From positions 158,550 to 222,549 of the forward strand of contig NZ_SEWE01000002.1 of the NCBI RefSeq assembly GCF_004167665.1: a stretch of DNA of 64,000 bases. The letters run 5' to 3'. Positions 49,716-57,446 of this stretch are shown here, piece after piece. The stretch is from Hymenobacter persicinus. GTDB lineage: Bacteria > Bacteroidota > Bacteroidia > Cytophagales > Hymenobacteraceae. Each line of letters opens with the position of its first letter. Position 1 is the first letter of the stretch. The notes under the pieces were generated by a model. That model had not been told where the DNA came from. It ran no database searches and was given only the letters and a program-made list of their open reading frames with translations. The translations under genes were made by a program, and so were the position numbers.

Positions 49716-51914
49716 GTGTCCGATTCTTCCCGCATCCTGCTTCTTACGCCCCCGCTGACTCAGCTCAACACGCCCTACCCGGCTACGGCCTACATCAAGG
49801 GGTTTCTGGGCAGCCGGGGCTACGCCGTTACCCAGGCCGATTTGGGTTTGGAACTGGTGTTGAAGCTGTTTTCGCAGGAAGGCCTGGGTCGGGTATTTGC
49901 CGAAATCGAAGCGGGGCATTACGAGTTGTCGGACAATGCCCGGCGCATGGTGCGCCTGCAGCGTAGCTATTTGGCTACCATCGGGCCCGTTATCCGTTTT
50001 CTGCAGAACAAGGACACTACGCTCGCACCCCGCATCTGCCACAGCCGCTTTCTGCCCGAAGCGGCCCGCTTCGACAACGTGGCCGACCTGGAAAGCGCCT
50101 TCGGCACGATGGGCCTTACCGACCAGGCCCGGCACCTGGCCACGCTCTACCTTGAAGACCTCGGCGACCTGATCAAGGAAACCGTGGGCCCGCAGTTCGG
50201 CTTTTCCCGCTACGCCGAGAAGCTGGCCATGTCGGCCACCACCTTCGACGCCCTGCACGAGGCCCTGCACGAGGCGCCTAACCTCGTGGACCAGATGCTG
50301 CTGGAGCTGGTCGATGAACTCGTGGCCCGGGTGCAGCCCGACGTGGTGGGCTTTACCGTGCCCTTCCCAGGCAACCTCTATGGCGCTCTACGCCTGGCCC
50401 AGCGCATCAAGCAGCAGCGGCCGGCAGTGAAAACTCTCATGGGCGGCGGTTACCCCAACACGGAGCTGCGCCAGATCCGGGAGCCGCGCTTCTTTGATTA
50501 CGTCGACTTTCTGACCCTCGACGACGGCGAAGGTCCCTGGCTGCGGGTACTCGACTACTTGCAGGGCAATCTGCCTTCGGATCAGCTGCAACGCACGTTT
50601 TTGCGCACTTCCGGCGGGCAAGTCGCCTATATCAACCACCCCCACCCCGACATTCCCCACCCCGAAGTCGGCACGCCTGACTACTCAGATTTGCCGCTGA
50701 CCGAATACCTGTCGGTCATTGAGGTACTCAACCCCATGCACCGGCTCTGGAGCGACGGGCGCTGGAACAAGCTCACCATTGCCCACGGCTGCTACTGGAA
50801 ACGCTGCTCCTTCTGCGACGTGACCCTGGACTACATTGGGCGCTACGAAACGGCCCCGGCCACCCTGCTCGTCGACCGAATTGAGCAGATTGTGCGCCAA
50901 ACCGGGCAGACTGGCTTTCACTTCGTGGACGAGGCCGCTCCGCCCCTGGCCCTGCGCGACCTGGCCGTGGAGCTGCTGCGCCGGCAGGTCAATATCACCT
51001 GGTGGGGCAACATCCGGTTTGAGAAAACCTTCACCCCCGATTTGTGCCGGCTGCTGGCCGCCTCGGGCTGTATTGCCGTGAGCGGGGGCCTGGAAGTGGC
51101 CTCCGACCGGCTCTTGGCGCTCATGGAAAAAGGCGTCACCATTGCCCAGGTGGCCCGGGTCACGGATGGCTTCACCCAGGCCGGCATCATGGTGCACGCC
51201 TACCTGATGTACGGCTTCCCGACCGAAACCGCTCAAGAAACCGTGGACTCTCTGGAAGTGGTGCGGCAGCTATTCGGCGCCGGCATCGTGCAAAGCGGCT
51301 ACTGGCACCGCTTTTCAATGACGGCCCACTCTCCGGTAGGGAAAAACCCGGCCAAGTACCAGGTGGCCGCCGTTGGCCCCGAGCCCGGCGACTTTGCCTG
51401 GAACGACCTTTGGCACGACGACCCTACCGGCACCGACCACGAGCAGTTCGGCCCCGGCCTGGCCAAGGCCCTCTACAACTACATGCACGGTGTGGCCCTG
51501 CACGAGCCCCTGCAGTTCTGGTTCGACGGCTTCCGGGTGCCTAAGCCTACCGTGCCCCGGCAGCTCATTCAGAAAGCCCTGCAGGAAGCGCCCAAGCCCG
51601 ACGCAGCCAAACAGAACCTGCGCCTGTTCTGGCTCGGCAACGCCCCCGAGCTGCTGCCCCTCGACTCCCGCCCCGGGGCCCGCGCCACCCTGGTGTTCTA
51701 CGAGCAGGCCGAGGACTTCGAGTTGAAAACCGCGCCCGTTATCGGCCAGTGGCTGCACGGCCTGCTCACCCAGTTGGCCACCGACTATCAGACCAAGCTA
51801 CTGCTTAAAGAGGCCGCCGCGACCTTCCCCGCCGGGGCGGGCACTTCGTTCGAGGCATTTCTGCTGTCCCCGGCCTGGCTGCTGCTGCGCGAAAAGGGCC
51901 TACTGCTGTTCTAA
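49716..51914 (+). CDS. B12-binding radical SAM protein
   Basis: Enzyme expected to bind cobalamin and a 4Fe-4S cluster with S-adenosylmethionine. The N-terminus (SDSSRILLLTPPLTQLNTPY, then GFLGSRGYAVTQADLGLELV) is a B12-binding-like domain, with VGFTVPFPGNLYGAL and MGGGYPNTELRQIREP typical of that fold. The cluster site is CYWKRCSFC (about residues 359-367), a CX4CX2C spacing, not CX3CX2C. The C-terminal 250 residues are variable. GTG start chosen from the promoter and the N-terminal motif; 732 residues. The reaction is unknown. Confidence 0.82.
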   Translation: MSDSSRILLLTPPLTQLNTPYPATAYIKGFLGSRGYAVTQADLGLELVLKLFSQEGLGRVFAEIEAGHYELSDNARRMVRLQRSYLATIGPVIRFLQNKDTTLAPRICHSRFLPEAARFDNVADLESAFGTMGLTDQARHLATLYLEDLGDLIKETVGPQFGFSRYAEKLAMSATTFDALHEALHEAPNLVDQMLLELVDELVARVQPDVVGFTVPFPGNLYGALRLAQRIKQQRPAVKTLMGGGYPNTELRQIREPRFFDYVDFLTLDDGEGPWLRVLDYLQGNLPSDQLQRTFLRTSGGQVAYINHPHPDIPHPEVGTPDYSDLPLTEYLSVIEVLNPMHRLWSDGRWNKLTIAHGCYWKRCSFCDVTLDYIGRYETAPATLLVDRIEQIVRQTGQTGFHFVDEAAPPLALRDLAVELLRRQVNITWWGNIRFEKTFTPDLCRLLAASGCIAVSGGLEVASDRLLALMEKGVTIAQVARVTDGFTQAGIMVHAYLMYGFPTETAQETVDSLEVVRQLFGAGIVQSGYWHRFSMTAHSPVGKNPAKYQVAAVGPEPGDFAWNDLWHDDPTGTDHEQFGPGLAKALYNYMHGVALHEPLQFWFDGFRVPKPTVPRQLIQKALQEAPKPDAAKQNLRLFWLGNAPELLPLDSRPGARATLVFYEQAEDFELKTAPVIGQWLHGLLTQLATDYQTKLLLKEAAATFPAGAGTSFEAFLLSPAWLLLREKGLLLF

Positions 51915-51924
51915 GGTTCGCGCG

Positions 51925-53307
51925 CTACTTGACGGCCTGCTTCATCCAGGTGAGCATGTCCTCCACAGCCCCCGGCGCTGGCCGCGACCAGTCCCAGCGG
52001 CCGTCGGTATCGGGGCGCACGCCGGAGGGCAGCATCAGTTCGTGGTCGGCGTTGGCGTATACCCGCACGGCCGAGCCCCGGCGGTAGCCGACCACCCCGC
52101 GCAGCCGCTGGGCACTTTCGCGGGCGTTGAAGTGGGTATCGGCGGCCCCGTAGAGCAGCAGTACCGGCACGCGCACCTGCTGCCAGGCCGTACGCGGGTC
52201 GAGCAGAAAGTCGCGCCACTGCGGCTGGCTTTGCAGCTCCGCGGCAGTTGGCACCCGGCGCGGCAGCTCCGTTAGGCTGACCCAGGGCTCCGGCCCGATT
52301 CGCTGCAAGGCCTGGTGCAGTTGAGCCGAGTCACCTTCATTGCCCCGACGCACGTAGCGCTCTAGCTGGGCGGCGGCTTGCTGGGCTTGCCGGATCTGCG
52401 CCTGCTTCACTCCTTGCTGCCGCAACCGGGCCGTCATCTGCTCCTGCCGGGCCGCGGCCGGCGAGATACCCGGGGCCGACAAGCTCACCACGAATGCCAC
52501 CTGACGCCCGGGCTGCCCGGCGGCCAGCGCCGCCACGTTACCACCCTGCCGAATGCCCCAGAGCCCTACGCGCGCCGAATCGACAGCGGCGTTTTTTCGC
52601 AGCGCCTGCACGGCAGCCTGGGCATCTTCGGCCAGCAGCTGGGCGGCGGGGCTACCGGGTTGGGATGCGTCGCGGCGGTCGTAGACCAGCGTCATGAAGC
52701 CCTGGCGGGCCAGCAGGTCGGCGTAGGCGTTCAGGTCGCGCTGGCGCGGGGCATCAGCGGCGTGCAACAGCACTACGGCGGGGTGGCGGCTCAGGGTGTC
52801 GTCGGGAATGAGCAGGCTGCCGCGGAAGGTGAGCGGGCCGCTGCGGAATTGCAGGGTTTGGGTGCGGTAAGGGCGCGGGTCAGGCTTGCCGCGGCGCACC
52901 AACAGCAGGTCGGCCTTCACGCTGTCGGTGGAAAAGAAGCCGCGCAGAAAGTCGCCCTCGCGAATGGCGTCCACAGCCATGTTGCCCACAGCCCCGGGCT
53001 GCCGCTCAAAATGCAGCTGAGGTGACTTGAACGTCAGATTTTCGGCCGGAAACCCCAGCCCCTGCAGGTCGGCAAACCGCAGGTCGGCCTGCAGCTGGCC
53101 GGGCTTGATTTCGCGCAGATCCAGGGCCGTGCGCAGGTCGGCGCCCTGGTAGCTGATGCGGCCCTCGTAGTGCCCGGTGGGCGGGGGTAGCACCTTGGCC
53201 CCGCCCTCGGAGGAGCAGCTGCTCAGCCATGCCAGCCCGGCCACACCCAGCAGCCCCGCAGCCCGGGCCGGGCCGACGAAAGAAAAAGCAGACCTGCCGT
53301 TACTCAC
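51925..53307 (-). CDS. Alpha/beta-hydrolase-fold lipoprotein lacking the nucleophile Ser
   Basis: Exported protein with a lipobox near LAWLSSC (residue about 31). The hydrolase fold shows VVLLHAADAPRQRDLNAYADLL, then LVYDRRDAS, the nucleophile-elbow region VGLWGIRQGGN, and C-terminal VLLYGAADTHFN (acid) and ANADHELMLP (His). In this family the elbow is GxSxG, but here the middle residue is Arg (codon CGG at 52551-52549). The N-terminal 110 residues are a separate beta domain. The GTG at 53307 gives 460 residues; the start is not certain. Confidence 0.7.
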   Translation of the reverse strand: MSNGRSAFSFVGPARAAGLLGVAGLAWLSSCSSEGGAKVLPPPTGHYEGRISYQGADLRTALDLREIKPGQLQADLRFADLQGLGFPAENLTFKSPQLHFERQPGAVGNMAVDAIREGDFLRGFFSTDSVKADLLLVRRGKPDPRPYRTQTLQFRSGPLTFRGSLLIPDDTLSRHPAVVLLHAADAPRQRDLNAYADLLARQGFMTLVYDRRDASQPGSPAAQLLAEDAQAAVQALRKNAAVDSARVGLWGIRQGGNVAALAAGQPGRQVAFVVSLSAPGISPAAARQEQMTARLRQQGVKQAQIRQAQQAAAQLERYVRRGNEGDSAQLHQALQRIGPEPWVSLTELPRRVPTAAELQSQPQWRDFLLDPRTAWQQVRVPVLLLYGAADTHFNARESAQRLRGVVGYRRGSAVRVYANADHELMLPSGVRPDTDGRWDWSRPAPGAVEDMLTWMKQAVK

Positions 53308-53429
53308 AGGAGGAGAGTTGGTGAAACGTACGCCAAAGGTAAGCGCTGAAACGGTGCGGCAGCGGCAAGGCGGATTGCGGACTGGCACCAGCGGTTCCGT
53401 GCGCGCTCCAATAGGCCAAGATTGCGGCT

Positions 53430-53966
53430 TTACAGGCCTTTGCGCAGAATCAGGTCGGTCTGGATATCGGAGCCCACCCGGAACTCGTGGGTGCCGATGG
53501 GTTTGAAGCCGAAGCGCTGGTAGAAGGCAATGGCGCGCTGATTCTGCTCCCAGACGCCCAGCACGACGGTGCGGCAGTTTTTGGCCCGCGCTTCTTCAAT
53601 GGCCCGGCGCATCAGCGAGGCACCCAGACCAGTACCAATCCAGTCCTCGCGCACGTAGAGCCGCTCGATTTCCAGCCGGCCGGCCGCGGGCTTGCCCGGC
53701 TCCAGCCCCAGCTCCGAATCGGTACGCAGCTTGGCGTAGCCCACCAACTCCTGCACCATCTGGCCCAGCAGGAAGGTTGTTTGCGGGTCCTGGAGCTCCG
53801 CCAGCTGCTTTTCCGGACTGAAGTTTTCGGCTAGGAATGCGACCATGTCCTCGGCGGTATTGGTGGCGGCAAAGGTTTCCTGGAAGGTCTGACGGCCCAA
53901 CTCGGCGAGTTGAGCCGCAATGGGGGCCGTGCGTTTAGCCACGGTAATACGAAGCGGAGAAGTCAT
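53430..53966 (-). CDS. GNAT-family N-acetyltransferase
   Basis: Acetyl-CoA-dependent acyltransferase. Motif A is RLYVREDWIGTGLGASLMRRAIEEA, followed by NCRTVVLGVWEQNQRAIAFYQRFGFKPIG, which is typical of the fold. The acceptor is unknown. The ATG at 53966 (MTSPLRITVAKRT) gives 178 residues; a longer frame upstream is Arg-rich and non-protein-like. Confidence 0.85.
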   Translation of the reverse strand: MTSPLRITVAKRTAPIAAQLAELGRQTFQETFAATNTAEDMVAFLAENFSPEKQLAELQDPQTTFLLGQMVQELVGYAKLRTDSELGLEPGKPAAGRLEIERLYVREDWIGTGLGASLMRRAIEEARAKNCRTVVLGVWEQNQRAIAFYQRFGFKPIGTHEFRVGSDIQTDLILRKGL

Positions 53967-54028
53967 GCGGGCACGAAGAGTAAAAGTCGGAAGGTGCGGG
54001 CCGTAAGTACTGGCGGACCGGACAAGGG

Positions 54029-54265
54029 CTACTGAGGGCCGCCGGTACGCATCCGCCAGCCCACGCGTATCATTAGAATGGAGGCGGCCAGCATGGCCAC
54101 GCCCAGCACGCCTTCGCGCACCCCGAGGCTGGCCAGACCGGTTTGCCGGAAGCGGTAGCACAGCACCACCACCTGCAGGGCCAGACCGAGCAGCAGCAGC
54201 ACGCCGGCCGTCAGAAAGAGCCAGCCAACGACCTTTTGGGAAACGGGATGGAGCTTGCGGGGCAT
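54029..54265 (-). CDS. Small two-helix membrane protein, paralogue A
   Basis: 78 residues with two membrane helices (VVGWLFLTAGVLLLLGLALQVVVL and VLGVAMLAASILMI), ending IRVGWRMRTGG. No family recognised. It is the second of two adjacent genes with the same layout and a similar C-terminal motif. Confidence 0.5.
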   Translation of the reverse strand: MPRKLHPVSQKVVGWLFLTAGVLLLLGLALQVVVLCYRFRQTGLASLGVREGVLGVAMLAASILMIRVGWRMRTGGPQ

Positions 54266-54288
54266 AGGGGCACGCGGAGCAGAAAACG

Positions 54289-54519
54289 TTAGTCGATTAC
54301 GTCGTTTTGCCGGCTGGTACGACGCAGCCGCCAGCCCGTGCGCAGCATAAACAGCGCCACTACAATGCCAATCATGCTTATCACCAGCCGGGTCGTGTCC
54401 AGGCTATTGGCGGCCCAATCGGAGTAGAACTGCGGAAAGCGCAGGGCTTGCACCACCAGGAGCAACGTTCCTAGAAGTAGGTAAAGAGCACTGCGCGTAC
54501 GGTCAGGATGGGAAGGCAT
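54289..54519 (-). CDS. Small two-helix membrane protein, paralogue B
   Basis: 76 residues from the ATG at 54519 (MPSHPDRTRSALYLLLGTLLL) with two helices and an end LRTGWRLRRTSRQNDVID. The preceding TTG-initiated version adds only seven residues. It precedes paralogue A by 23 bases. Confidence 0.5.
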   Translation of the reverse strand: MPSHPDRTRSALYLLLGTLLLVVQALRFPQFYSDWAANSLDTTRLVISMIGIVVALFMLRTGWRLRRTSRQNDVID

Positions 54520-54542
54520 AATCAGAGAATTAGACGTCAAAC

Positions 54543-55175
54543 TTAGTAGGAAATTCCCACGGCCCGGCCCACGAAGGCATCGGTAGCCAGCTGCTTGAGC
54601 ATGAAGTCGGCTACGTCGGCGCGGGAAATGCGGCCCTTAATTCGGGCTTGGGCAAAGCTGAGCGCCACCTTGTAGCCGCCGGTGCGCGCGCCATTCGTAA
54701 GCCCGGCCGGCCGCACGATGGTCCAGTCGAGGGGACTGGCCTGGATCAAGGCTTCCTGCCGCTCTTTGTCGGCAAAGACGTGCTTGAGAAACAGCGGCCG
54801 CACCACCCGGCGAAACAAAAAGCCTTCCTCGCCCCGGCTGCTGCCCACGCCCAGGGAGGTTGCGCAGATAAACCGCCTGACTCCGTGCTCCCACATGGCC
54901 TCCAGGATGTTCTGGGTGCCGTCGGAGAGCGTCGTGTCGCCGACCTGGTTGCGCTTCACCCCCAGCGCCGACAGCACCGCATCCTGTCCCGCCACGACGG
55001 CCTGAATCGTTGCGGGCTGCAGAATATCCCCCGCCACCACGCGCAGGTTTGGGTGCTTCAGCTCAAACCGGGTTGGGTCGCGCACAAAGGCCGTGACGCT
55101 GAACTGCTGCTCCAGGGCCTGCACCACCAGTTGGCGGCCCGTGCCGCCCGAGGCGCCGAATACGAGAACTTTCAT
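54543..55175 (-). CDS. NAD(P)-binding NmrA/SDR-like oxidoreductase
   Basis: Rossmann-fold protein. The nucleotide site is KVLVFGASGGTGRQLVVQAL (GxxGxxG), followed by GDILQPATIQAVVAGQDAVLSALG and TIVRPAGLTNGARTGGYKV, typical of atypical short-chain dehydrogenases of the NmrA/SDR_a5 type. No catalytic Tyr-xxx-Lys is evident, so its activity is uncertain. 210 residues. Confidence 0.8.
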   Translation of the reverse strand: MKVLVFGASGGTGRQLVVQALEQQFSVTAFVRDPTRFELKHPNLRVVAGDILQPATIQAVVAGQDAVLSALGVKRNQVGDTTLSDGTQNILEAMWEHGVRRFICATSLGVGSSRGEEGFLFRRVVRPLFLKHVFADKERQEALIQASPLDWTIVRPAGLTNGARTGGYKVALSFAQARIKGRISRADVADFMLKQLATDAFVGRAVGISY

Positions 55176-55212
55176 AGCAGAGGCGTTAGTACCTCCCCGC
55201 GTACGGCTGCGG

Positions 55213-55242
55213 TTGCAAATTGATTTTACCTGCGTACTTTTG
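55213..55242 (+). promoter_or_regulatory. Promoter of tRNA-Gly(CCC)
   Basis: TTG (55213-55215), a 19-base spacer and TACTTTTG (55235-55242), 18 bases before the tRNA. Exact fit to the Bacteroidota pattern. Confidence 0.8.
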
Positions 55243-55260
55243 CCCTACCAATTCGTTTCC

Positions 55261-55333
55261 GCGAGAGTAGCTCAGTTGGTAGAGCATCAGCTTCCCAAGC
55301 TGAGGGTCGCGAGTTCGAACCTCGTTTCTCGCT
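55261..55333 (+). tRNA. tRNA-Gly (CCC anticodon)
   Basis: Acceptor GCGAGAG/TTCTCGC, D arm GCTC..GAGC, anticodon stem TCAGC/GCTGA around TTCCCAA, T arm with TTCGAAC. The anticodon is CCC. CCA is not encoded. It stands at the border of the defence-gene region, a typical integration site for mobile islands. Confidence 0.94.
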
Positions 55334-55341
55334 CATTGATT

Positions 55342-55382
55342 AACAGGCACTTAGCTATAAAGCTAGGTGCCTGTTTGCTTTT
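55342..55382 (+). terminator. Intrinsic terminator after tRNA-Gly(CCC)
   Basis: A 15-bp stem (AACAGGCACTTAGCT with AGCTAGGTGCCTGTT, one G-T pair) encloses an ATAA loop and is followed by TGCTTTT. Confidence 0.88.
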
Positions 55383-55403
55383 GGTTTAAACGATGGTTTA
55401 AAC
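55382..55403. repeat. Two direct copies of TGGTTTAAAC
   Basis: TGGTTTAAAC occurs at 55382-55391 and 55394-55403, separated by GA. Each contains the palindrome GTTTAAAC. It lies just past the tRNA terminator at the start of the AT-richer island, so it could be part of an old recombination site. The rest of the gap to 55479 shows no gene. Confidence 0.5.
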
Positions 55404-55478
55404 ATCCTGTTGTATAGCGGAAGCTAGTTGTGACCAGTTAGCCTCGTCTCACTTAACTACTTATCCGAGGAGCCATCT

Positions 55479-56093
55479 TTACAATGAACTTATATAACGA
55501 TGAACTTGAGCATGGAAAGCAGAGAAACTTGGCGATTGGTCTACTAACCATATAATGTCCAATTCAGCTGATAGTTCACTCACAAGCTCATCTTTAGTTT
55601 GATTAGAGGGTCTTCGTGCATGTTCATCATACAGTTCCTTTTTGACCGCATCATTAAGGATGATTTCTAAGCCACGCGTATTGTTAGAAGGTCGGCCATC
55701 TCGTCTTCTTTGCAGAGCTAACAGCCAATGCTCAATGCATTGCATAGGCAACATGAAAATAGTTCTAGTCATCCAATCAGTGCGATGAACGTCACTAATT
55801 TTATCCTGAAATCCCTTGACACGCTCTGCCCAGATCGTTGGTGTGCTTGAATCTAGATCACGGCCGATAAACAAACAGCCTAGTTTATATTGGGCTTGCC
55901 CAAAACCAGCTAGCCAAGCAGCGCGAAAACCATTGTCAACCCCCTTATTATTCACCCCCCGAAATTGCTTACTATACCATGGATGCTGTATAAAAACAAC
56001 AGGATATAACACACTTATTTTCAGCAGATATTCCCGAAGAAAAAGGCTTTGCCCTTCATCTTCTCCAAAAAAGCCATAAGTAACTTCTATCAT
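55479..56093 (-). CDS. TOPRIM-like (OLD/DUF4276-type) putative nuclease
   Basis: 204 residues from the ATG at 56093. The N-terminal GFFGEDEGQSLFLREYLL resembles the TOPRIM entry with an acidic Glu (Glu11 or Glu13). FIGRDLDS (Asp79, Asp81) resembles the DxD metal pair, and CIEHWLLALQ (Glu121) resembles the E-x-WLL element of small TOPRIM/DUF4276 proteins. No helicase or membrane part is present. Its ATG overlaps the stop of the AAA gene (ATGA), so the two work as a pair, as in PARIS or OLD-type defence modules. The exact family is not resolved. Confidence 0.65.
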   Translation of the reverse strand: MIEVTYGFFGEDEGQSLFLREYLLKISVLYPVVFIQHPWYSKQFRGVNNKGVDNGFRAAWLAGFGQAQYKLGCLFIGRDLDSSTPTIWAERVKGFQDKISDVHRTDWMTRTIFMLPMQCIEHWLLALQRRRDGRPSNNTRGLEIILNDAVKKELYDEHARRPSNQTKDELVSELSAELDIIWLVDQSPSFSAFHAQVHRYISSL

Positions 56094-57223
56094 CGTGGCA
56101 CCCCCCCTAAGAACCCTGAAACCCAATGCTCACCTAATGAATCAGTATATTTTGTAAGAGGCAGGCCCTGTTCCTTATATTCTTGATTTGTCTGCTCAAT
56201 TATATCGGCTGCATTATGCACAACTGTTTCACCATTTTCACGATCGAAAACAGATATACATTCTGGAATATCAGCGAAATGATCTACAACATATGGGCTA
56301 TGTGAAGTTAATACAATCTGTATATCGCGTAGACGAGCTAAATCAAAAATAAAATTCATCACCTCCTTTATTCTGCGTGGATGAATACCTTTTTCAGGCT
56401 CTTCTAAAAGCAGCAGCTTAGGCGGAGAAGGCTGATGTACTATGCAAAGCAGAGCAAGAAAGTATAGAACACCTTCCGATACTTCCTCTGCCCAATAGCT
56501 AATATCGTCCTCATCAAAAAACTTCAATTTAAGTTTACCGGGTTCGCTGGGATCGGCAGGCGTAGATATTGACACAAGCGATCCGACACACTTGGAAAAA
56601 TCCTTTTCCAACTGGCGATAACGGCTCTTATGGTTCTGCCCTAGATTGTATAGGAAATTAACAATGTTTTTTCCGCTTGATGACAGCCTTTCTTGATGTG
56701 AAAGACCAACACTTAACGCAAAAGAAGAAGGCTCAATCCTGTAAACAACAAGATTAAAAATCTCACTTTTAAGACCAATCACTTCATCAGATGGCCTATA
56801 CATATCTTCATCAGGGTCAGAATAATATTGATCAACATATCCACTGAACTTATGCATTTCTTTTGCATTATTCAACACAACTATTTCTTGCCTAAAATCC
56901 ACTCTACCTTCATTTACAATATCATAATCATAACCTATAATTAAGCTAATAGCTTTATCTACATACTGTTTTGTCTCTATCACAAATCGAATAGGAACTT
57001 GAATATTTTGTATATACAAGTTACGTGGCACGAGAGAAGCAAATACATCCGGATTCAAAGCCAAAGAGGGATGCATCTGTATGCATTTAGCCATTAGCGC
57101 AATGCCCTTCATAAAGTTCGACTTGCCAGAATTATTGGGACCAATAAAAAGGCTAACCTTACCTAACTTTACCGAAGTGTCTCGAATACTTCGAAAGTCC
57201 TGAATGCGGATGGTGGTAAGCAT
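56090..57223 (-). CDS. AAA/ABC-type ATPase of a putative defence pair
   Basis: 377 residues. Start MLTTIRIQDFRSIRD is typical of OLD/RecF-like ATPases. Walker A is GPNNSGKS (residues 28-35), the signature-like VSEGVLYFLALLCIV precedes Walker B KLLLLEEPEKGIHP (about residue 268), and the H-loop is VLTSHSPYVVDHF (about residue 304). No TOPRIM domain is fused; the next gene supplies it. An earlier in-frame start eight codons upstream is less like the family. Codon use is lower in GC than in the flanks, suggesting transfer. The 57224-57446 gap up to hsdR is AT-rich and holds only a possible promoter. Confidence 0.8.
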   Translation of the reverse strand: MLTTIRIQDFRSIRDTSVKLGKVSLFIGPNNSGKSNFMKGIALMAKCIQMHPSLALNPDVFASLVPRNLYIQNIQVPIRFVIETKQYVDKAISLIIGYDYDIVNEGRVDFRQEIVVLNNAKEMHKFSGYVDQYYSDPDEDMYRPSDEVIGLKSEIFNLVVYRIEPSSFALSVGLSHQERLSSSGKNIVNFLYNLGQNHKSRYRQLEKDFSKCVGSLVSISTPADPSEPGKLKLKFFDEDDISYWAEEVSEGVLYFLALLCIVHQPSPPKLLLLEEPEKGIHPRRIKEVMNFIFDLARLRDIQIVLTSHSPYVVDHFADIPECISVFDRENGETVVHNAADIIEQTNQEYKEQGLPLTKYTDSLGEHWVSGFLGGVPR

Positions 57224-57446
57224 TTTAGGAAAGTGTTTAAAAAACAAAAATGTGAGAAATTACAGAACAGAGTGATGCAGCTTAAATATAGTGATTTATA
57301 TATATAAAACCCAATCTATTGTCTGAAGGTCCAAACCTCAGACAGAGTTTACACTGGCTTCTAGATCATTTCGTGACTAATAGTGGCCATCAATGCAAGA
57401 ATAGCACTTTTGATAAGTAACTTTCGTGCCTCAATTACCAAAAGTA

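Noticed and set aside
55342..55382. att site of an integrated element at the tRNA hairpin
   Set aside because: The structure is a good terminator; no second copy of the tRNA 3' end and no integrase are present in the window.
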